Shown here: positions 6,890 to 12,009 of the stretch, piece after piece
Numbering within the stretch: the stretch's first letter is position 1
Layout: every line of letters starts with the position of its first letter
Source: Rhodospirillaceae bacterium
Lineage (GTDB): Bacteria > Pseudomonadota > Alphaproteobacteria > Rhodospirillales > Magnetovibrionaceae
Direction of reading: 5' to 3'
Assembly (NCBI GenBank): GCA_029881835.1
Contig: JAOULV010000018.1
Location: 1-12,009, forward strand
Length of the DNA: 12,009 nucleotides
The notes under the pieces: generated by a model
Databases searched by the model: none
What the model saw: only the letters and a program-made list of their open reading frames with translations
What the model was told of the DNA's origin: nothing
Position numbers and translations under genes: made by a program

Positions 6890-7731
6890 TATTTAAATCC
6901 AGAAATATCTAAACCTATTATGAACACGCCTAATTTATTTGCGCTATCAACAACGCGCTCGCGGTCAACTATTATTGCGCCCCCGGCTTCAACGCCAATA
7001 CCATTAAGGCCTGCCTTGGCAACACCTTCAACCGTTTCAACCCCAATGGTTGGCAGATCAACCCTGCGCTCTTGCCCGGGCTTCACAACCTTGACCAAAA
7101 CGCCGCCATCAACCCCAAGACCACCAACCCGGGCTATCATTGCATCGGTTCCGTCTTTGTCTTCTAGGGCTATTATGTTTTCTTTGCTCGCAACCGCACC
7201 CTGACCCAAATCTTTACGCCCCAAATCGAGCGCCGCATGGATTGCGGTTTTTATATCTTTCATATCCGCTTCGCTGGGCGCGGTGCTTCCCATAATGCCT
7301 TCGGATGCCAATAATTCAGGCAAAACATTATGAACGCCGATAATCCTGAAACCGTCATCTTCTTCCAATGTTTTGACAATGGCCGAAAGCAAGCCATCGT
7401 CACCCAAAGACATGGCGCCTGTTTTTAAAAAAAATTTTATGGTCCTGAGGTCGGGCAAAAGAGAAGCAAGGCCAGGGCGACGTATTTTTCCGCCCATCAC
7501 CAGCTCTTTGCAGTTTTGTTTTTTTAATATTTCTATTGCGCCGCCAATTGCACCAAGGCGTAGCCAATCGCATTTATCAGCTATGTCTTGAGTTGTTTGT
7601 TTGTCCGTTTGGTTTTTGAAGGCAATTACGTGAAAATCTTGTCCGCTTTTTTGGCAAGCGGCAATAATTCTGCGAGGCAGTTCGCCACCGCCGGCAATTA
7701 TTCCGATTTTATGTTTAGCGTTAAGCGCCAT
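6889..7731 (-). CDS. lpxI: UDP-2,3-diacylglucosamine diphosphatase LpxI
   Basis: This enzyme hydrolyses UDP-2,3-diacylglucosamine to lipid X and UMP at the inner membrane, replacing LpxH in alphaproteobacteria. The 280-residue protein (formerly DUF1009) has an N-terminal IGIIAGGGELPRRI nucleotide-binding-like segment (8-22), VMGGKIRRP (78-86), MSLGDDGLLSAIV (107-119), the central QGAVASKENIIALEDKDGTD region (177-196) and the C-terminal RVDLPTIGVETVE segment (223-235). Asp225 in the last falls at the position and number I recall for the catalytic Asp of Caulobacter LpxI. The start ATG 7731 overlaps the lpxA 3' end by 11 nt, and the stop overlaps lpxB as TAATG. It sits between the genes for an earlier (lpxA) and a later (lpxB) step of the pathway, which supports the function independently of sequence. 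Confidence 0.95.
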   Translation of the reverse strand: MALNAKHKIGIIAGGGELPRRIIAACQKSGQDFHVIAFKNQTDKQTTQDIADKCDWLRLGAIGGAIEILKKQNCKELVMGGKIRRPGLASLLPDLRTIKFFLKTGAMSLGDDGLLSAIVKTLEEDDGFRIIGVHNVLPELLASEGIMGSTAPSEADMKDIKTAIHAALDLGRKDLGQGAVASKENIIALEDKDGTDAMIARVGGLGVDGGVLVKVVKPGQERRVDLPTIGVETVEGVAKAGLNGIGVEAGGAIIVDRERVVDSANKLGVFIIGLDISGFK

Positions 7732-8521
7732 CTTCCGACTTTGGCTGACAAAACGACCTAGATGAATCGGCGGTTAGGAAGGAAATTATTTCCATCACGG
7801 GCTCAACCCCGTCAAACATTTCAGCAACATCCTTGATGCGCTCTGCCATTGTTCCCTCATTGGCAAACAACAATCTATAGGCATTGCGCAGTGAATGAAT
7901 TGTTTCACGGTTAAATCCGCGGCGTTTTATGCCAACAAGGTTTAGCCCCGAAAGCCCGCCCCTATTGCCGACAACCATGCCATAGGGAATTACGTCGCTT
8001 TCGGCACCGCTCATCCCGCCAAGCATCGCATGCTTACCAATGCGTACAAATTGGTGCGCCGCAGACAGGCCGCCGATAATGGCAAAATCGCCAACCTCAA
8101 CATGGCCGGCCAAGGTTGCGTTATTTACCAAAATTACATTATCGCCAATCTGGCAATCGTGAGCGATGTGGGCACCAACCATAAATAAACAATTGTCGCC
8201 GACCTTGGTTAGCATTCCCCCGCCCTCGGTTCCGGGGTTCATGGTTACATGTTCACGGATTGTATTGTTAGCACCAATTTCCAGACGCGATTGCTCGCCG
8301 CCATATTTAAGGTCTTGTGGTTCTGACCCGATAGAAGCAAATGGAAATATTCGCGTACCCGAACCAACTGATGTAATCCCGCTTAAAACCACATGGGATA
8401 AAACTTCAACGCCATCACCAAGCGTTACATTGGGCCCTATTACTGAATAAGGGCCAATTTTTACATCGTTACCTATTTTTGCGCCGTCTTCGATTATTGC
8501 GGTTGAATGAATGTTGCTCAT
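7721..8521 (-). CDS. lpxA: UDP-N-acetylglucosamine O-acyltransferase
   Basis: LpxA moves a 3-hydroxyacyl chain from ACP onto the 3-position of UDP-GlcNAc, the first step of lipid A synthesis, in the cytosol as a trimer. The 266-residue length matches the family. The N-terminal two thirds are hexapeptide repeats forming a left-handed beta-helix (for example KIGNDVKIG and TLGDGVEV). The catalytic His lies in AHIAHDCQIG (H121, E. coli H125), and the C-terminal third is helical (GIKRRGF onward). ATG 8521 is chosen because family homology starts at once (IHSTAIIEDGAKIG) and GGA lies 8 nt upstream. A four-codon minicistron (ATG at 8532) ends in an ATGA overlap with this start. It is preceded by an unusually long 130-bp gap after fabZ and overlaps lpxI downstream. 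Acyl-chain length preference, and an amino-sugar variant substrate, cannot be judged here. Confidence 0.97.
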   Translation of the reverse strand: MSNIHSTAIIEDGAKIGNDVKIGPYSVIGPNVTLGDGVEVLSHVVLSGITSVGSGTRIFPFASIGSEPQDLKYGGEQSRLEIGANNTIREHVTMNPGTEGGGMLTKVGDNCLFMVGAHIAHDCQIGDNVILVNNATLAGHVEVGDFAIIGGLSAAHQFVRIGKHAMLGGMSGAESDVIPYGMVVGNRGGLSGLNLVGIKRRGFNRETIHSLRNAYRLLFANEGTMAERIKDVAEMFDGVEPVMEIISFLTADSSRSFCQPKSEDGA

Positions 8522-8591
8522 AAATGTTCCATAAGAAAAGTTCGCCTAAAGAGTGTTTAAAGCGCGCTCTCTTGGGGCTCAAGTCAATCAA

Positions 8592-8611
8592 TGTTACGCA
8601 TTGTTACGCTT
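8592..8611. repeat. Tandem decamer repeat in the fabZ-lpxA spacer
   Basis: Two adjacent 10-bp units, TGTTACGCAT and TGTTACGCTT, differ at one position. They lie in the 130-bp gap (8522-8651) between fabZ and lpxA, the only long gap in the operon, and directly abut the palindrome at 8612-8626. On the operon strand the units read AAGCGTAACA and ATGCGTAACA. No known binding motif is recognised. A TTGACT hexamer lies nearby on the operon strand (8587-8582), but no good -10 follows at the right distance, so an internal promoter is unproven. Confidence 0.45.
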
Positions 8612-8626
8612 ATCGTTTTCAACGAT
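8612..8626. repeat. 15-bp palindrome in the fabZ-lpxA spacer
   Basis: ATCGTT-TTC-AACGAT is a perfect 6-bp inverted repeat with a 3-base centre, 25 bp after the fabZ stop in the operon direction. It could be an operator, or a small hairpin in the transcript protecting or processing the upstream message. It is not followed by a U-run on the operon strand, so it is not an intrinsic terminator. Confidence 0.4.
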
Positions 8627-8651
8627 TAATGGTGGTGTTTGATGGGGTTGC

Positions 8652-9101
8652 TCACCTGTCAACAATCATTGCCGAAAAAGTGGCCTCAGATACCAGTTTA
8701 TCGCCGACCATGGCCTTGCCGTCAAATTTATATACATTGCGTTTTGATTGCTTCAACGTAACGTGAAGCTCAAGCACATCGCCAGGGGTTACGGGCTTTC
8801 TAAAACGCGCAGAATCAACGGTCATAAAATAAACCAGCTTTCCTTCGGCTTCGGCCCCCAATGTCGCCACCACTAAAACGCCGGCAGTTTGCGCCATAGC
8901 TTCAACTTGCAAAACGCCCGGCATTATAGGGTGACCGGGGAAATGGCCGCGAAAAAAATCTTCTTTGCCTGTAACATTTTTGATTCCGGTCGCTGAGTCA
9001 CCCGGCTTTACGCTCTCCACCCGGTCAATCAGTAAAAACGGGTCGCGGTGCGGAATCATTTCCATGATTCTGTTTTGGTCAAGTGTGGTTTCTGGACTCA
9101 A
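8652..9101 (-). CDS. fabZ: 3-hydroxyacyl-ACP dehydratase FabZ
   Basis: FabZ dehydrates (3R)-hydroxyacyl-ACP to trans-2-enoyl-ACP in fatty acid elongation. It competes with LpxA and LpxD for hydroxymyristoyl-type substrates, which explains its place in the lipid A operon. The 149-residue hot-dog protein has the IPHRDPFLLIDRV motif (16-28) and the active-site segment FRGHFPGHPIMPGVLQVEAMAQ with catalytic H53 and E67. The start is TTG 9101, whose TTG overlaps the lpxD TGA in a 4-nt TTGA junction, giving 12 residues before the conserved IMEMIPHR. ATG 9065 or ATG 9059 would begin inside or directly at that motif and seem too short. Translational coupling to lpxD would compensate for the weak start codon. 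The 130-bp spacer to lpxA follows. Confidence 0.95.
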   Translation of the reverse strand: MSPETTLDQNRIMEMIPHRDPFLLIDRVESVKPGDSATGIKNVTGKEDFFRGHFPGHPIMPGVLQVEAMAQTAGVLVVATLGAEAEGKLVYFMTVDSARFRKPVTPGDVLELHVTLKQSKRNVYKFDGKAMVGDKLVSEATFSAMIVDR

Positions 9102-10147
9102 TTTTCAGGTTTCCCTTTTTTAATATTTTTTGATTTAGCAAGTCTTGATAATGCCGCAACTTGGCGGAAAAATTCGCGGTCCGGTATGGCGGGCGCACCC
9201 ACAAGCCTAGAGCCAGGATCAACATCGCGCATAACGCCGCTTTGAGCGGCTATTTGCGCACCGTCACCTACTTTTATGTGTCCGGCATAGCCAGATTGCC
9301 CACCTAGCATAACAAAATTACCTATTTTTGTACTACCTGAAATGCCAACAAGGCCGGCAATAAAGCAACCCATTCCAATCTCAACATTATGTCCAATTTG
9401 AACCAGGTTATCTATTTTTGTTCCATCACCAATTTTGGTATCGGGGCCGGCGCCACGATCAATGGTGGTGTTGGATCCAATTTCAACCATATCGCCAATC
9501 AAAACACGGCCAAGCTGCGGAACCTTGATGTGTCCTTCGGGCGGTGACCCCGGAGCAAAGCCAAAACCATCTTGCCCTATTCTTACACCCGGATGAAATG
9601 TGCATCCGTTTCCGACAATAGCATATTGGATGGTTACATTATGCCCAACCACACACCCGGAGCCCAATTTTACCCCGGAACCAATGAAGCTTCCATGGCC
9701 AATGTGCGAACCATCGCCAATGGTTGCGCCGGCGCCAACAAACACGCCGTCATCAACCCTACACCCTTTTCCAAGGGTTGCCGTCTTATCAATGCTGGCA
9801 TTTGTTGATATCTGCGCTTTGCATGGCTGGTCTGGATAAAACGCTTGTGCGACCTTTGCGTATGCCTGGTATGGTTTTTCGGTCACAAGCAATACGGCAC
9901 CCTTAGGGGCCCTTGATTCCAAATCGGGGTGCACTATGCACACACCGGCATTGGTTTTGCTAAACGCATCTATGTATTTTTTGTTATCTAAAAAGCTAAC
10001 GTCCCTTGCGCTTGCCGTATCAAGCGGGGCAACATCTTCAAACAGTTCTTCATGATTATCCGTGCCTGATATTTTAGCTTTTGCTATTTCGGCCAACTGC
10101 AAAAGAGAAAATGGTCCAGCGCGATTAAAAAAAACCGGATCAGCCAT
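9098..10147 (-). CDS. lpxD: UDP-3-O-(3-hydroxyacyl)glucosamine N-acyltransferase
   Basis: LpxD adds the second, N-linked 3-hydroxyacyl chain to UDP-3-O-acyl-glucosamine, the third lipid A step, using acyl-ACP in the cytosol. The 349-residue protein has an N-terminal uridine-binding domain (about 1-105, with DVAPLDTASARDVSFLDN). It is followed by a long hexapeptide-repeat beta-helix (about 110-320) and a short C-terminal helix ending in a Lys-rich tail. The catalytic His is H253 in LVQIGHNVEIG (E. coli H239), and the GQDGFGF motif is at 191-197. ATG 10147 is supported by AGGAG (10158-10162 on the plus strand as CTCCT), 10 nt upstream. A T8 run lies at codons 5-7. The gene follows skp by 24 bp and its stop overlaps fabZ by 4 nt. 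Confidence 0.97.
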   Translation of the reverse strand: MADPVFFNRAGPFSLLQLAEIAKAKISGTDNHEELFEDVAPLDTASARDVSFLDNKKYIDAFSKTNAGVCIVHPDLESRAPKGAVLLVTEKPYQAYAKVAQAFYPDQPCKAQISTNASIDKTATLGKGCRVDDGVFVGAGATIGDGSHIGHGSFIGSGVKLGSGCVVGHNVTIQYAIVGNGCTFHPGVRIGQDGFGFAPGSPPEGHIKVPQLGRVLIGDMVEIGSNTTIDRGAGPDTKIGDGTKIDNLVQIGHNVEIGMGCFIAGLVGISGSTKIGNFVMLGGQSGYAGHIKVGDGAQIAAQSGVMRDVDPGSRLVGAPAIPDREFFRQVAALSRLAKSKNIKKGKPEN

Positions 10148-10171
10148 TGGTTGAAAGCTCCTGATCTCAGG

Positions 10172-10765
10172 TTATTTGGTTGGATCCGATACCTTGACCG
10201 AAGGAAGCTCTTTGTCCAAGATCGCAAGAATATCACCAGTTAAATCAAGTGCGCTTGCGCTTGCCACCGTTGCAGATTTTTTTAAAATCAAGGTATAGCC
10301 TTCATCTACAATTATTTTTTGAATTGCTTCAAGTATAACCTTGTCTACTTTTTCGTTTGCTTCGGCCTGCACTTTGGCAAGCGACTGCTTTGATTGCTGA
10401 ACCCGCTTTTGCAATTCAGCGAAACGCTTTTCAAACTTTGCTCTTTCTACCTCAAACGCATCGGGTGAAAGTATGGTGCGCTGACGGGCAAGTTCGTCAT
10501 TGGCTTTTCTAAGTTCTTTTTCTTCTTTTTGGATAGAAGACTGTATTTGGTCCCTGTATTTGGTTATCTGCTTGTGGATATCTTGCACTGCTTTTGAGTT
10601 AGCGCGAACACCATCAATGTCGATTATTCCCACTTTGATAAATACTTGTTCTGCACCGCCACTGCTTGCGCCGCCCGCCCCTTGCGCAAAGGCAGTTCCA
10701 GAAAAAATAGCCGCCGTTACAACAAAAACAATAAATAGCGATAAAGTGCGAGCAACAAGTTTCAA
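10172..10765 (-). CDS. skp: OmpH/Skp-family periplasmic chaperone
   Basis: Skp binds unfolded outer-membrane proteins as they leave the Sec channel and holds them soluble on the way to BamA. With the start set at TTG 10765 the protein is 197 residues. It begins with a clear signal peptide, MKLVARTLSLFIVFVVTAAI and onward, with predicted cleavage at AFA|Q after residue 27. The mature part starts with the VGIIDIDGVRANS beta-strand. It then has a long charged alpha-helical stretch (about residues 60-140, rich in Lys, Glu, Gln and Arg) typical of the Skp tentacles, and ends in a helix containing ILDKELP. TTG 10765 is preferred over the further upstream TTG 10786 because GGGAG lies six bases before it and the signal peptide then has a normal short positively charged n-region. 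It lies between bamA and lpxD, the classic position. Confidence 0.93.
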   Translation of the reverse strand: MKLVARTLSLFIVFVVTAAIFSGTAFAQGAGGASSGGAEQVFIKVGIIDIDGVRANSKAVQDIHKQITKYRDQIQSSIQKEEKELRKANDELARQRTILSPDAFEVERAKFEKRFAELQKRVQQSKQSLAKVQAEANEKVDKVILEAIQKIIVDEGYTLILKKSATVASASALDLTGDILAILDKELPSVKVSDPTK

Positions 10766-10771
10766 GTTAAT

Positions 10772-10776
10772 CTCCC
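10772..10776 (-). promoter_or_regulatory. skp ribosome binding site
   Basis: GGGAG on the minus strand (CTCCC on plus) ends six bases before TTG 10765. It decides the start of skp at that TTG, despite the non-ATG codon, and gives a canonical signal peptide. Confidence 0.6.
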
Positions 10777-10789
10777 GGATAAACAACGT

Positions 10790-12009
10790 TTAAAATCTGG
10801 TGCCAAAATTGATGCGGAAGCTTTCGGTTCTATCATAGACTTCTTCCATAACGGGGATGCCATATTCGATACTAAGCGGCCCCATGGGTGAAACCCACTC
10901 TACACCAAAACCAACGGATGCGCGAACAGATCCGCTATCTTGATAATTTGCGCTTGATGGATTTACGCTTGTAAGCGAGCCAAAATCAGTGAAAGCCTTG
11001 CCGGAAACGCCAAGTTCCGGCGGGAGACCAAGCGGAAAGCTAAGGTCTGCTCCACCATTGTAAATAAGTTCACCGCCAACCGCATCGCCAGTCAGCTTGT
11101 CACGCGGCCCAACCCCGCCCGGCTGAAATCCACGTAAGCTTGCCCCGCCCAAGAAAAACCTATCATTAATGGTAAGGTCTTTGCCCAGCGCGCTAATAAA
11201 ACCAACCGATCCGGTGGTTGATAATAGCCACCCTTTTTTGATGGTGTAATAATGCCCCGCCGTAAAGCGATTTCTTAAATAACTGCTATCGCCGCCAAGG
11301 CCGGCAAGGTCATTGTTCATGCGCAAAAAATAACCATCGGTGGGCCGGGTAGAACTATTTCGCCTGTCATACAAAAGCACGTGCCCCACCAATGAATGAA
11401 CACTTGATCCTTCTTGCGCTTTGATGGCAGCGGAAGCCGTATCTTTTACGTTTTCAACCTTTGATGATTTTATGGTGTAGCTCCAGCTTTGCCTAAGCTG
11501 TTCGGTTATGGGGTATCCTGCGCGCAAAGAAAGGCCAGTTTGTTTTGAGCTATATGAGCTAGTTCTCTGGTTGTCGGCAGTTGTGTGAAAAATATCAAAC
11601 CCTGCGGCAAGCTCTCTATCCATAAAGTATGGTTCGGTAAAGCTAAGATTGATGGTGCTGTTTTTGCCAGATAATGATCCGCTCAGACCAAGTGACTGCC
11701 CTTTACCAAGAAGGTTTTCCTCCCTTATGCCCAGCTCTACAAGTGGGCCAACATCAGATGAGTACCCAACCCCCAACGACAGTGCCCCGGTTGATTTTTC
11801 CTCAACCTCAACGTTAATAACGCTTTTGTCTGGTGCGCTTCCCGGGGTGTTGGTTACGTCAACTTTTTTGAAAAAATTAAGATCGTTTATGCGCTTTATT
11901 GTGGTTGATAGCTTTGCGGTATTAAAGGCATCGCCCTCAACCAACCTGAATTCTCGTCTTATAACTTCATCAAGGGTGCGCGAGTTTCCTGTTATGTTTA
12001 TGCGTTCTA
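10790..12009 (-). CDS. bamA: Outer-membrane assembly factor BamA, 5' part outside window
   Basis: BamA is the essential outer-membrane Omp85 protein that folds beta-barrel proteins into the membrane. About 405 C-terminal residues are present. The frame stays open to the window edge, so the TTG at 11944 is internal and not a start. The first residues (ERINITGNSRTLDEVIRREF) are the start of the last POTRA domain, followed by VEGDAFNTAKL and NFFKKVDV. The barrel begins around TGALSLGVGYSSDVG. The conserved loop-6 motif appears as LRGFQPGGVGPRD, and the protein ends in the aromatic signature INFGTRF. The signal peptide and POTRA 1-4 should lie upstream of the window. skp follows after 24 bp. The operon promoter is not visible and is probably further upstream. 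Confidence 0.96.
   Translation of the reverse strand, partial: ERINITGNSRTLDEVIRREFRLVEGDAFNTAKLSTTIKRINDLNFFKKVDVTNTPGSAPDKSVINVEVEEKSTGALSLGVGYSSDVGPLVELGIREENLLGKGQSLGLSGSLSGKNSTINLSFTEPYFMDRELAAGFDIFHTTADNQRTSSYSSKQTGLSLRAGYPITEQLRQSWSYTIKSSKVENVKDTASAAIKAQEGSSVHSLVGHVLLYDRRNSSTRPTDGYFLRMNNDLAGLGGDSSYLRNRFTAGHYYTIKKGWLLSTTGSVGFISALGKDLTINDRFFLGGASLRGFQPGGVGPRDKLTGDAVGGELIYNGGADLSFPLGLPPELGVSGKAFTDFGSLTSVNPSSANYQDSGSVRASVGFGVEWVSPMGPLSIEYGIPVMEEVYDRTESFRINFGTRF

Noticed and set aside
8518..8532. Four-codon minicistron (ATG GAA CAT TTA TGA) overlapping the lpxA start as ATGA
   Set aside because: It could act by coupling, but a five-codon frame arises easily by chance and no clear ribosome site precedes it.
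8559..8587. Possible lpxA promoter with TTGACT as -35
   Set aside because: The nearest -10-like sequence, TTTAAA, is 20 bases away, and nothing fits at 16-18 bases.
11942..11944. TTG as a start for bamA, giving a 384-residue protein
   Set aside because: The same frame continues upstream through POTRA residues (ERINITGN...) to the window edge, so the gene is simply cut by the window.
1..12009. Search for a novel defence, mobile or biosynthetic system
   Set aside because: Every long stretch is accounted for by well-known core genes in a conserved order; no transposase, integrase, repeat array, RNA gene or unassigned gene was seen.

Overview
This window reads as a housekeeping stretch of an alphaproteobacterial chromosome. 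The base composition is moderate (about half G+C by eye), with many A/T homopolymers. The main support is gene order: comEC diverges from gltX-gltA, which converge on the lipid A/outer-membrane cluster bamA-skp-lpxD-fabZ-lpxA-lpxI-lpxB. To my knowledge this order recurs in alphaproteobacteria. LpxI in place of LpxH and the OsmC subtype fit the same group. A free-living, possibly marine, Rhodospirillales-like organism is my best guess, but the species cannot be read from this sequence. I see no mobile element, tRNA, rRNA, CRISPR array, phage gene or defence gene.

Layout. Positions 1-1920 (minus) hold most of comEC, a DNA-uptake channel gene whose 3' end lies outside the window. A short divergent region (1921-1975) separates it from gltX (glutamyl-tRNA synthetase, plus). 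A 120-bp spacer with a 15-bp palindrome and a possible promoter leads to gltA (citrate synthase, plus). An OsmC-family thiol-peroxidase-like gene (plus) overlaps or closely follows the gltA end. Only 3 bp separate its stop from the stop of the convergent minus-strand operon.

From 12009 down to 5283 every gene is on the minus strand, in transcription order: bamA (5' end outside), skp/ompH, lpxD, fabZ, lpxA, lpxI, lpxB, gloA. Neighbours are tightly packed, with TAATG or 4-11 nt overlaps at four junctions. The exception is a 130-bp spacer between fabZ and lpxA that carries a tandem decamer and a palindrome. LpxA, LpxD, LpxI and LpxB catalyse four of the early lipid A steps (LpxC is elsewhere). 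FabZ supplies acyl chains drawn from the same hydroxyacyl-ACP pool. Skp and BamA deliver and insert outer-membrane proteins, so the operon couples lipid and protein supply to the outer membrane. Glyoxalase I (gloA) is a metabolic passenger at the distal end, coupled to lpxB.

I found no convincing undescribed system. The points most worth a second look are small: an A8 slippery run that opens the gloA frame from the end of lpxB, a Gln-to-Leu change at a conserved LpxB motif, palindromic elements before gltA and between fabZ and lpxA, and several non-ATG starts.
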